This document shows, piece after piece, positions 27,403-38,127 of a stretch of 41,255 bases of DNA. How positions within the stretch are numbered: position 1 is the stretch's first letter; every line of letters starts with the position of its first letter. The DNA comes from Billgrantia bachuensis. GTDB taxonomy: Bacteria; Pseudomonadota; Gammaproteobacteria; Pseudomonadales; Halomonadaceae. A model generated the notes under the pieces. That model did no database searches, had not been told where the DNA came from, and saw only the letters and a program-made list of their open reading frames with translations. Where the stretch lies: the NCBI RefSeq assembly GCF_011742165.1, contig NZ_JAAQTO010000011.1, positions 1 to 41,255 of the forward strand. The letters are read 5' to 3'. The position numbers and the translations under genes were made by a program.

Positions 27403-29235
27403 TCAGGAATACTCGAGGTGATAGCGCTGCGACAGGCTCTGCTTGAAGTCCTTGACGATATGCAGTGCCTCTCGCAGCAAGTCGCGCTCCAGCGACGACA
27501 GCTGCTGCACCACGACACGATCCGGGCTTTTGCTGGCGACATCGTCGTCCAGCCGTTCCAGCTGCTGCTTCAGGCGCAGCTCGGTGAACAGTGACAGCGC
27601 CTCGGCCAGATTCTCCGCGACTCGCTCCTCCAGCCTTCCATCCGCGGCCAAGGCCTCGAGCCGCTCCAATGTCGAAGTGGGCTTGACTGCCCGCTCCAAC
27701 GCCATGGTGCGCACCCCATGCACGATGGGAAAGATGCCGCCCTTCTTGATATCGATGCCGTGTTGAGGCTTCTTCAGCGAACCGAACAAGGTCAGTGGTG
27801 TGGAGAAGCGCAGCGCAGCGCGAGCGAAATAGGAGAGCAGCAGCTCGTCACGCGAGCACTGCTCGAAGAGGGACTGGCGCACGCGGTCGAGCAGCGCCGG
27901 GTTGCCGGCCACGGCATGGGAATCGAGCATGATGGCAAGCTTCATCAGGCTATCGCCGTCACGCTTCTCGGCCCAGCGGGCGATACGCTCGCGCCACTGC
28001 GACACGCTCCCGACCCATTCGGGATTGGATACCATGATATTGCCCGGACAGGGCGGGTAACCGAGTTCGATCAATGTTTCGGTGAGGCGCTGCATCTGCG
28101 TTTCGACACCCGGCCACTCGAGCCCATCGGCGAGTATCAGGCCGTTGTCCTGGTCGGTCTTGAGGATTTGCTCACCGCGCCCCTCGCTGCCCATCACCAT
28201 CAGGCAGCTTTCCTGATGGTAGCGCTCGTCGATGAGAAAACCCCAGGCCTTGGATATGATGCGTCCGTTGAGCGCCGCCAGCAGATCCATGGCGAAACGC
28301 AGCTTGACGCCCTGGGCCATGAGCGCCTTGACCAGCTCCGGCGTACGGCGGCTGGCGCGAAACAGGGCCTCGAGGCTGTCCGCCTGTTCGACTTGCAGGC
28401 TCACTACATAGCTGCGGCTGGAGAAGTAGCTGAGCACATCGGTGAGTTCCACGACACCGATCGGCGGGGCTTGTTCCTCTCCTCGCTCCATGACCACGAC
28501 CCGTTCCACCTTGAAGCGGGTCATCATGACGAGTACTTCGAACAGGTACTGATCGGGGCGTACCGTGACCAGCTCGAAATGAGCGATCTCCTGAAGCGAA
28601 CTCTCCTTGTCACGCTCCTGGAGCACCAGCGCTTCGAGCAAGTCGGTCTTGGTCACCATTCCCGCTCCGCTGTCGCCCTCCACCAGCAGGCTGTCGGCGT
28701 GGCTCTCGTGCAGCCTCGCCACCGCCTCGGCGATGGTTGTCTCCGCCCCCATGCATAGCGGCGGTCGCATGCATTCGCTGACCTTGGCCAGCATGAAGCC
28801 GGCCATTGTCACGCCACCCTCGGCGCGCTGCTCGGTCAGCAGACGAGCCTTGTGCGCCAGGGTCTGGCGAAAGAACTCGGCAAAGGCGGGATAGTCGTCG
28901 CACAGCTGCAGGAACAACGCTTTTGGCAACAGGTAGCAGAGGCACTCCTGTTCGGTACGAAAGCGGTAGCGACTCTTTCCGTTGAGAATGCTGATGGCAC
29001 CGAACAGATCGCCTGCCGTGTAGTGCCCGATTCGTTCCCGAGCTCCCGGCAGGGTGGTATCCAGTTCAGCCACCTCTCCCTTGTGGATGAGAAAGACGTA
29101 TTCTCCGGGCTGGCCGGTCTCGAGGATGACCTCGTCGCGGTCGAAGTAGGCCAGGTCGATGCCATTGCGGACGCGATCACGCCCCTCTTCACTCAGAAAG
29201 GAGAACGGGGGTTGGGAAAGATCGACATCGACCAT
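27403..29235 (-). CDS. cNMP-binding/CBS/DUF294 nucleotidyltransferase-like protein
   Basis: A 610-aa cytoplasmic protein with four parts: a cyclic-nucleotide-binding-type beta barrel (about 12-130, with GDLFGAISIL), two CBS domains (about 150-275), a GlnD-like nucleotidyltransferase domain (about 310-450) with GSEGRGE at 349-355 and the metal Asp pair at 361 and 363, and a helical DUF294 C-terminal domain. The active site looks intact, so it may transfer a nucleotide to a protein under control of nucleotides; the substrate is unknown. ATG 29235 has GAGGG upstream. First gene of the pair with the exonuclease, divergent from the symporter genes across 696 bp. Confidence 0.9.
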   Translation of the reverse strand: MVDVDLSQPPFSFLSEEGRDRVRNGIDLAYFDRDEVILETGQPGEYVFLIHKGEVAELDTTLPGARERIGHYTAGDLFGAISILNGKSRYRFRTEQECLCYLLPKALFLQLCDDYPAFAEFFRQTLAHKARLLTEQRAEGGVTMAGFMLAKVSECMRPPLCMGAETTIAEAVARLHESHADSLLVEGDSGAGMVTKTDLLEALVLQERDKESSLQEIAHFELVTVRPDQYLFEVLVMMTRFKVERVVVMERGEEQAPPIGVVELTDVLSYFSSRSYVVSLQVEQADSLEALFRASRRTPELVKALMAQGVKLRFAMDLLAALNGRIISKAWGFLIDERYHQESCLMVMGSEGRGEQILKTDQDNGLILADGLEWPGVETQMQRLTETLIELGYPPCPGNIMVSNPEWVGSVSQWRERIARWAEKRDGDSLMKLAIMLDSHAVAGNPALLDRVRQSLFEQCSRDELLLSYFARAALRFSTPLTLFGSLKKPQHGIDIKKGGIFPIVHGVRTMALERAVKPTSTLERLEALAADGRLEERVAENLAEALSLFTELRLKQQLERLDDDVASKSPDRVVVQQLSSLERDLLREALHIVKDFKQSLSQRYHLEYS

Positions 29236-29390
29236 GTTGGAGCCCTCGTTGTGCGGCCGTCATCGCCGTCAGCACCCGAACGAGTCTGAAAGGAGGCCTG
29301 GCGAGCAGGTCACAGTACCAAGGGGAAGCCCAAGCCTATGCCATGCACATCCCTGTCGCCTGAAACATTAGCGAAACAACCCCTCTCTAT

Positions 29391-29411
29391 TTCGATGCCA
29401 TTGGCATCGAA
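29391..29411. promoter_or_regulatory. 21-bp palindrome, candidate operator
   Basis: Two perfect 10-bp arms, TTCGATGCCA and TGGCATCGAA, are separated by a single T. The near-zero loop argues against an RNA hairpin and for binding of a dimeric regulator. It lies 156 bp upstream of the nucleotidyltransferase-like gene. Confidence 0.6.
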
Positions 29412-29458
29412 CAGGACTTCTTGAGGCAGAATAACAGCCCTCACTTTCAAGACATAAC

Positions 29459-29565
29459 CTAGACCAACGTCAAAGGGGGGAAACTTCCCGCGCCGCATTC
29501 AGCACTAGACAATGGTCTTACAATGAAGGATATAGACAAAAGTACAACGCTAGACAATCGTCCTA
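29459..29565. promoter_or_regulatory. Three CTAGAC-N4-GTC dyads, candidate operator array
   Basis: Copies begin at 29459 (CTAGACCAACGTC), 29505 (CTAGACAATGGTC) and 29550 (CTAGACAATCGTC). Each holds the inverted repeat GAC-N4-GTC, and their spacing is 46 and 45 bp. Weaker relatives occur at 29532 (TATAGACAAAAG) and 29593 (TCGACAAAAGAC). The array lies between the two arms of the acetate-type cluster, so the LuxR-type regulator CrbR is a natural candidate ligand (inference). Confidence 0.5.
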
Positions 29566-29818
29566 TCGGTTCAAAACCGACCACACCAACTTTCGACAAA
29601 AGACATAATAATTTATTGTTTTTAAAGGGAAATAGCATCAATAAGATCATTATAGTTTGCTCATGATACCAAAGTCTGGGATTTTATTTTTCTCATTTAT
29701 TGACCACTATTGTCCCTGTGTCATCCAGGGCAAATCGCACCTTGATAAAGCGATTCGACTATCGGTAACCAGACGTGGTGGGAAGTGCGGCTCGTCCGCA
29801 GGGAGCATGGGAACATCA

Positions 29819-29834
29819 GACGCTGGCCAGCGTC
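29819..29834. promoter_or_regulatory. Perfect 16-bp palindrome upstream of the symporter genes
   Basis: GACGCTGGCCAGCGTC is its own reverse complement, about 100 bp before the DUF4212 start and about 45 bp before the sigma54-like pair. It could be an activator site; there is no loop for a terminator. Confidence 0.45.
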
Positions 29835-29878
29835 ATCGTCCTTACCACTCGACTCGCTTAGTACGTCCTGATGAAGCT

Positions 29879-29894
29879 TGGCAACTCTCTTGAC
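29879..29894 (+). promoter_or_regulatory. Sigma54-like promoter before DUF4212
   Basis: TGGCAAC (29879 onward) with TTGA (29890-29893) resembles TGGCACG-N4-TTGC; the -24 GG is kept, but the -12 GC reads GA. Transcription would start about 25 bp before the ATG. One key base is off, so this is only a candidate. Confidence 0.28.
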
Positions 29895-29931
29895 GACTTC
29901 CCAACCTTAAAAACAAGTGGAGAGCAACACT

Positions 29932-30145
29932 ATGGCTGATGACAAATCCAACGCGACTGCATACTGGAAGGCGAACCTACGCCTGATAACCGGCTGCATG
30001 ATCGTCTGGGCATTCGTCTCTTACGGCTGTGCCATCCTGTTCCGCCCCCTGCTTTCAGGGATCCATTCTGACCTTCATCGTCCTGATCTTCTTCTATGCC
30101 TGGAAGATGAATCGGCTCGACAAGCAGTTCGGCCTCGGGGAGTAA
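29932..30145 (+). pseudogene. DUF4212 symporter small subunit, broken by a frameshifting deletion
   Basis: The small membrane partner (usually close to 90 aa, two helices) of the VC_2705-type sodium:solute symporter. Residues 1-41 read correctly from ATG 29932 (YWKANLRL, then the first helix ending FRPLL). The second half continues in the +1 frame from about 30056 (QGSILTFIVLIFFYAWKMN, ending FGLGE and TAA 30143-30145). Some 16 codons between the helices, where homologues have a GFWFAQ-like stretch, are missing, with 3n+2 bases lost. Read as is, frame 1 runs on to 30441 over the symporter gene and makes no sensible product. It is either a real lesion or a sequencing/assembly error. Confidence 0.85.
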
Positions 30146-30151
30146 GCCAGC

Positions 30152-31933
30152 ATGAGTCAATTTGCCATCAACCTGTTATTCGTTGGCGGATCCTTTGCCC
30201 TCTATATTGGCATCGCGATTTGGGCCAAGGCAGGCTCGACCAAGGACTTCTACGTCGCCGGCGGCGGGGTCCATCCGATCACGAACGGCATGGCGATCGG
30301 CGCCGACTGGATGTCGGCGGCGTCGTTCATCTCAATGGCAGGCCTCATCGCTGCTGGCGGCTATGCCAACTCTACCTTCCTGATGGGCTGGACCGGTGGT
30401 TACGTGCTGCTGGCCATGCTGCTCGCGCCGTACCTGCGTAAGTTCGGCAAGTTCACCGTGCCCGAGTTCATCGGTGACCGCTTCTACAGCAAGCAGGCCC
30501 GGCTGGTGGCGGTAATCTGTTTGATCGTGGCCTCGGTAACCTACGTTATCGGCCAGATGGCGGGTGCGGGCGTGGCATTCTCCCGCTTCCTCGAGGTCGA
30601 AGCGACTACCGGCCTGATCATTGCTGCCGTGGTGGTGTTCTTCTATGCGGTGCTCGGCGGCATGAAGGGGATCACCTATACCCAGGTGGCCCAGTACATC
30701 GTGCTCATCGTCGCCTATACCATTCCCGCTGTGTTCATCTCCCTGGAGTTGACCGGCAACCCGCTTCCGCCGCTGGGCCTGTTCTCCGACCATGCCGAGT
30801 CCGGCGTGCCGCTGCTGACCAAGCTCAACGAGGTGGTCACCGCGCTGGGTTTCAATGAATACACGGCGGACGTGGACAACAAGCTCAACATGGTACTGTT
30901 CACTCTGACGCTGATGATCGGTACCGCTGGTCTGCCGCACGTCATCATCCGCTTCTTCACCGTGCCGAAGGTGGCCGACGCGCGTTGGTCCGCCGGCTGG
31001 GCCCTGGTGTTCATCGGCCTGCTCTACCTGACCGCTCCGGCCGTGGCCTCCATGGCGCGCCTGAACCTGGCGACTACCATCTATCCGGAGATGGCCGGCC
31101 AGGTCGAGAACATGGAGGAAGCCGCTACCAACCCCATCCTCTATGAGGACCGTCCCGAGTGGATCCGCACCTGGGAGGAAACCGGCCTGATCGCCTTCGA
31201 GGATCTCAACGACGACGGCCGCATCCAGTTCTACAACGGCAGCGCCGACTTTACCGATCGTGGCTGGGAGGGCAACGAGCTGACCGTCAACAACGACATT
31301 CTGGTGCTGGCCAACCCAGAGATCGCCAACCTGCCCGGCTGGGTCATCGGCTTGATTGCCGCGGGCGGCCTGGCGGCGGCCCTATCAACTGCCGCAGGCC
31401 TGCTGCTGGCGATCTCCTCGGCGATCAGTCACGATCTGATCAAGGGCTCGATCAACCCCGGCATCTCGGAGAAAGGCGAGCTGATGGCGGCTCGGATATC
31501 GATGTCCGTCGCCATCGTCGTGGCCACCTACCTGGGGGCCAACCCGCCAGGGTTCGCCGCTCAGGTGGTGGCACTGGCCTTCGGTATCGCCGCCGCCTCG
31601 CTGTTCCCGGCACTGATGATGGGGATCTTCTCCAAGCGGGTGAACAATGTGGGTGCCGTCGCCGGCATGCTGTCCGGCCTGGTCTTCACCCTGGCGTATA
31701 TCTTCGTCTACAAGGGCTGGTTCTTCATTCCGGGAACCAACAACCTGCCGGACACGCCGGACAACTGGGTGCTGGGCATTTCGCCGCTGTCCATCGGCGC
31801 GATCGGTGCCCTCATCAACTTCGCCGTGGCATTCGCCGCTTCCAAGGCGACCCAGGCACCGCCCCAGGAGATTCAGGATCTGGTGGAAAGCGTTCGCTAT
31901 CCCAAGGGCGCTGGCATGGCGGTCGACCACTGA
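30152..31933 (+). CDS. Sodium:solute symporter, VC_2705 family (ActP-like, probable acetate/monocarboxylate uptake)
   Basis: A 593-aa SSS-family transporter with about 13 helices, using the sodium gradient to take up a solute. FYVAGGGVHPITNGMAIGADWMSAASF near residue 30 is the conserved first-helix region of ActP-like members. A long hydrophilic insert (about residues 305-375, with DDGRIQFYNG) is typical of the VC_2705 branch, which pairs with DUF4212 and sits near CrbS/CrbR. Acetate or a similar short acid is the likely substrate, from context. ATG 30152 is 6 bp after the broken small subunit. The symporter frame is intact. Confidence 0.92.
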   Translation: MSQFAINLLFVGGSFALYIGIAIWAKAGSTKDFYVAGGGVHPITNGMAIGADWMSAASFISMAGLIAAGGYANSTFLMGWTGGYVLLAMLLAPYLRKFGKFTVPEFIGDRFYSKQARLVAVICLIVASVTYVIGQMAGAGVAFSRFLEVEATTGLIIAAVVVFFYAVLGGMKGITYTQVAQYIVLIVAYTIPAVFISLELTGNPLPPLGLFSDHAESGVPLLTKLNEVVTALGFNEYTADVDNKLNMVLFTLTLMIGTAGLPHVIIRFFTVPKVADARWSAGWALVFIGLLYLTAPAVASMARLNLATTIYPEMAGQVENMEEAATNPILYEDRPEWIRTWEETGLIAFEDLNDDGRIQFYNGSADFTDRGWEGNELTVNNDILVLANPEIANLPGWVIGLIAAGGLAAALSTAAGLLLAISSAISHDLIKGSINPGISEKGELMAARISMSVAIVVATYLGANPPGFAAQVVALAFGIAAASLFPALMMGIFSKRVNNVGAVAGMLSGLVFTLAYIFVYKGWFFIPGTNNLPDTPDNWVLGISPLSIGAIGALINFAVAFAASKATQAPPQEIQDLVESVRYPKGAGMAVDH

Positions 31934-31979
31934 GTCATAATCCCACCCCGGCGTCGTCCCGGCGCCGGAACCCATCTCA

Positions 31980-32007
31980 CATCGGGCTTCCTTCGGGAAG
32001 CCCGATG
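31980..32007 (+). terminator. UUCG-capped hairpin after the symporter gene
   Basis: A perfect 12-bp stem (31980-31991 with 31996-32007) is closed by C-TTCG-G, an extra-stable tetraloop. No T run follows. It lies 46 bp after the symporter stop and 21 bp before the next ATG, so it may attenuate or stabilise rather than fully stop transcription. Confidence 0.55.
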
Positions 32008-32027
32008 GCTGTCAGGAAGCTTCCAAC

Positions 32028-32543
32028 ATGATTTGGCACTTGATTGCGGCGGTCTTCGCCGGACTGGGCGCTGCGGGCGTCGGATTACTGCTCCGAACCC
32101 TGAGCGGCAAGCGGCTGCCCAGCTGGATCGTCCCGGTCTTCGCCGGACTGGGCATCCTCGGCTACCAGATTAATCACGAGTACAGTTGGTTCGAGCACAA
32201 GCGCAGCCAGCTGCCGGCGACGGCGCAGGTGGTCGAAACCGAGGAAGACCGCATGTTCTGGCGCCCCTGGACTTATGCCGTTCCCCTGACAGTCGGCTTC
32301 AGCGTGGTCGACCGGAGCAGCATGAGGCAGTTGGAAGCCGATGGTGATCCCCTCGTCGAATTCATTCTCTACCGCTTCGAGAAGGAGTACATGGATCGCC
32401 TGGACCACCAGTCCTATTTGATGAACTGCAAGACCCGGGAAATAGTGCCACTGGTTGGCGAAGACCCCAGCCCGAACTTGCAGGCTCTACGTGAAGTGGA
32501 TTCTTCCTCGCAGCTGTACGAGGCGGTCTGCATCAACGGGTAA
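32028..32543 (+). CDS. Membrane-anchored protein of unknown function
   Basis: A 171-aa protein with two N-terminal helices (about residues 4-24 and 32-46) and a soluble domain of about 120 residues. The soluble part has EEDRMFWRPWTYAVPL and, near the end, two Cys (MNCKTRE, VCING). I do not recognise a family. AGGAAG lies 8 bp before ATG 32028. It sits between the symporter and the sensor kinase, so it might be linked to uptake or sensing, but nothing in the sequence proves it. Confidence 0.75.
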   Translation: MIWHLIAAVFAGLGAAGVGLLLRTLSGKRLPSWIVPVFAGLGILGYQINHEYSWFEHKRSQLPATAQVVETEEDRMFWRPWTYAVPLTVGFSVVDRSSMRQLEADGDPLVEFILYRFEKEYMDRLDHQSYLMNCKTREIVPLVGEDPSPNLQALREVDSSSQLYEAVCING

Positions 32544-32621
32544 CGTCCGTCAACGGCCCGGCACGTGCCCTTGCGTCGCAATACCCTTTAGAATGGTCGA
32601 CAATCTTCTGGGGGGAAGCGC

Positions 32622-36567
<3,946 letters not shown>

Positions 36568-36569
<2 letters not shown>

Positions 36570-36609
36570 AGGGAAGAGGGAAGAGGGAAGAGGGAAGAGG
36601 GAAGAGGGA
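36568..36609. repeat. Six tandem copies of the heptamer AGAGGGA
   Basis: Six uninterrupted AGAGGGA units start inside the crbS stop codon (its last two bases belong to the first unit). The strand is pure purine. A single inverted partner (CTTCCCTCTTC) lies at 36652-36662, so a hairpin between repeat and partner is possible. The copy number is likely to vary by slippage. Confidence 0.9.
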
Positions 36610-36635
36610 AGACAGGCTTTGCCTTTTTCCTTCAA

Positions 36636-36704
36636 GGCGTAAAGCGCCGTACTTCCCTCTTCAAGCGGCGAAGCCGCGTCTTATGCCTTCTGACCGAAGG
36701 TCAG
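36636..36704. repeat. Cluster of small hairpins between convergent crbS and crbR
   Basis: Three short dyads with A-rich loops follow each other: GGCG-TAAAG-CGCC (36636-36648), GCGGC-GAA-GCCGC (36665-36677) and CTGACC-GAA-GGTCAG (36690-36704), the last overlapping the crbR stop. Together with the heptamers they look like a mosaic intergenic element and may form a shared 3' end for both genes. No T tract is present. Confidence 0.6.
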
Positions 36705-37363
36705 GATTCCACCTTTGGTGGCTCAACCTCGAGCTTCTGCGCCGCGATGACCGCCTGAGTGCGTGAATGCACGCCCAACTTGCGCAGGATGGCGGTGACG
36801 TGGGCCTTGATAGTGGCCTCGGAGACGTTCAGCTCATAGGCGATCTGCTTGTTGAGCAGGCCTTCGGTGAGCATGTTGAGCACCCGGAACTGCTGTGGCG
36901 TCAAGGAGGCGATAGCCTCGGCGAAACGGGTCTCTTCCTCGTTGGCATCGCCCAGGGAGTCGGCCAGCTCCTGGGGCAGCCACACCTCGCCGTCGAGGAT
37001 CTCGCCGACCGCCTCGGCGATCAACTGCAACGAAGACGACTTGGGAATGAAGCCTGAAGCCCCGTAGTCGATCGCTCGACGCACCACATGGGGCTCGTCG
37101 CTGCCGGAAACCACCGCCACCGGAATGTCCGGTGTCTGCCCCCGCAGTTGAATCAGGCCGGAGAAACCATGCGCACCCGGCATGTGCAGGTCGAGCAGAA
37201 TCAGGTCGGCATCAGGGTGGCGGGTAACGACCTCACAGGTCGCCTCCATGGTGTCGGCTTCGACGATCTCAGCCTGTGGCGCCAGCTGGCGCAGCGCCTG
37301 CGTCAGCGCTGCACGGAACAGCGGATGGTCATCGGCAACGATGAATTTCTGGGCAAAAGCCAT
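36701..37363 (-). CDS. crbR: CrbR-type LuxR-family response regulator
   Basis: A 220-aa two-domain regulator: a receiver (about residues 5-122) with acidic pair Asp11-Asp12, phospho-acceptor Asp58 in LLDLHMPG and Lys near IPKSS, then a LuxR-type helix-turn-helix (about 150-215, LNKQIAYELNVSEATIKAHV). It is the expected output of the CrbS kinase and activator of acetate-use genes. ATG 37363 is chosen because GGAGGAG lies just before it; the frame is open to 37429. It converges on crbS and is divergent from the KGG-repeat gene. Confidence 0.94.
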   Translation of the reverse strand: MAFAQKFIVADDHPLFRAALTQALRQLAPQAEIVEADTMEATCEVVTRHPDADLILLDLHMPGAHGFSGLIQLRGQTPDIPVAVVSGSDEPHVVRRAIDYGASGFIPKSSSLQLIAEAVGEILDGEVWLPQELADSLGDANEEETRFAEAIASLTPQQFRVLNMLTEGLLNKQIAYELNVSEATIKAHVTAILRKLGVHSRTQAVIAAQKLEVEPPKVES

Positions 37364-37682
37364 GGATTCTCCTCCGGTTCCTCGGGCTCGGGGCCTGGGG
37401 CCGCCACTTTGGGCTCTTAGATTGTTCACCGCATGTTACCCCATGCCAGGACGCTTCCCAAGCGTGGGAAACGAGTTGTCGACAATACTTTTCGAACTGG
37501 CTCCCTTCGAAGAGAAACCAAGACAACTTTCTTTTCACTTCGAAACAGCAACTCTCTTGATGAATCTAAAAAGCGGCTTCTATCTTCAAAGACGATGGCA
37601 GACGCCAGCAGTGCCGGATTCCCGGTAAATGGAAGTACATGGATTGGTATGTCCATGCGGAAAGGATTCAAGGAGTTTTACC
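37364..37682. other. Divergent gene-free region between crbR and the KGG-repeat gene (319 bp)
   Basis: Should hold both promoters. It contains a dyad TTCCCA-AGCG-TGGGAA (37455-37470), the palindrome TTGTCGACAA (37476-37485), three TTCGAA sites (37491, 37506, 37539) and, towards the KGG gene, TTGATG (37557) 18 bp before TATCTT (37581) as a weak promoter. The palindrome extends to GTCGACAAT (37478-37486), also found just upstream of crbS (32596-32604). Confidence 0.55.
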
Positions 37683-37976
37683 ATGGCACAGCGTAACCAG
37701 AACCCAGGAAATTTCGCCAACGATCCTCAGAAAGCCTCACAGGCCGGACAGAAAGGCGGACAGCGCAGCAGCGGCAATTTCGCCAACGACCCGGAGAAGG
37801 CCTCACAGGCCGGACAGAAAGGCGGGCAGCATAGTGGCGGCAACTTCGCCAACGACCCGCAGAAGGCCTCCCAGGCCGGCCAGAAAGGCGGGCAGCATAG
37901 TGGCGGCAACTTCGCCAACGACCGTCAGAAGGCCTCCGAAGCCGGTCGCAAAGGCGGCAAGAATCAGGGGCACTAA
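37683..37976 (+). CDS. yciG: KGG-repeat stress protein (YciG/GsiB-like)
   Basis: A 97-aa hydrophilic protein made almost only of four repeats (22, 22, 22 and 23 residues) of the form GNFANDPQKASQAGQKGGQ, starting at Gly9. This is the KGG motif of stress-induced proteins (YciG, GsiB, Con-10), predicted to be disordered and linked to general stress and desiccation responses. AAGGAG precedes ATG 37683. Repeats 2 and 3 are nearly identical in DNA. The next genes, manganese catalase and YciF, match the enterobacterial yciGFE-katN group, which is RpoS-dependent there. An overlapping Arg/Pro-rich ORF at 37639 is a shadow. Confidence 0.92.
   Translation: MAQRNQNPGNFANDPQKASQAGQKGGQRSSGNFANDPEKASQAGQKGGQHSGGNFANDPQKASQAGQKGGQHSGGNFANDRQKASEAGRKGGKNQGH
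37707..37973 (+). repeat. Four tandem 66/69-bp coding repeats in the KGG gene
   Basis: In-frame units at 37707-37772, 37773-37838, 37839-37904 and 37905-37973. Units 2 and 3 differ at only a few bases, showing recent internal duplication; the last has diverged (RQKASEAGRKGG). This is a site where repeat number could differ between strains. Confidence 0.9.
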
Positions 37977-37990
37977 GCTCCCGGTCGCAT

Positions 37991-38026
37991 AGGGCTGCCG
38001 GAGCGATTCCGGCAGCCCTCTTCCTA
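37991..38026 (+). terminator. Terminator-like hairpin after the KGG gene
   Basis: A perfect 12-bp stem AGGGCTGCCGGA (37991-38002) / TCCGGCAGCCCT (38008-38019) with loop GCGAT, followed by CTTCCTAT. A partial terminator would allow more KGG message than catalase message. Confidence 0.55.
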
Positions 38027-38127
38027 TCACTCGTTTCCACTCGCTCACCTGCAGGCAGATTCGTTACTGGCTCAGCCAGAAGAGCCAGGGCCTCGGTGAC
38101 GATTCGTCATGAGACGCAGGAGACGTC

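Larger units (their letters stand above)
29236..29931. other. Long gene-free regulatory region (696 bp) before the symporter genes
   Basis: The largest non-coding stretch of the window. About 29380-29720 is visibly AT-rich against the GC-rich surroundings. It contains a 21-bp palindrome (29391-29411), three CTAGAC-N4-GTC dyads, a perfect TATAAT on the minus strand (29649-29654) that could serve a long leader of the nucleotidyltransferase gene, a 16-bp palindrome (29819-29834) and a sigma54-like pair near 29880. ORFs here (29657-29893 plus, 29459-29650 minus) lack ribosome sites and recognisable products. A small RNA cannot be excluded. Confidence 0.7.

Noticed and set aside
29459..29650. 63-codon minus-strand ORF starting with a hydrophobic stretch
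   Set aside because: No Shine-Dalgarno, and its ATG lies directly at the TATAAT; the hydrophobic start comes from AT-rich DNA.
29657..29893. 78-codon plus-strand ORF in the gene-free region
   Set aside because: TTG start without a ribosome site, overlaps the palindrome at 29819 and has no recognisable feature.
30059..30064. GGATCC at the DUF4212 deletion junction as a cloning scar
   Set aside because: The six bases encode the expected GS of the conserved segment, and another GGATCC occurs 130 bp away in the symporter gene, so a natural site is more likely.
37707..37973. CRISPR-like array
   Set aside because: The units are contiguous in-frame coding repeats without unique spacers and encode the KGG motif.
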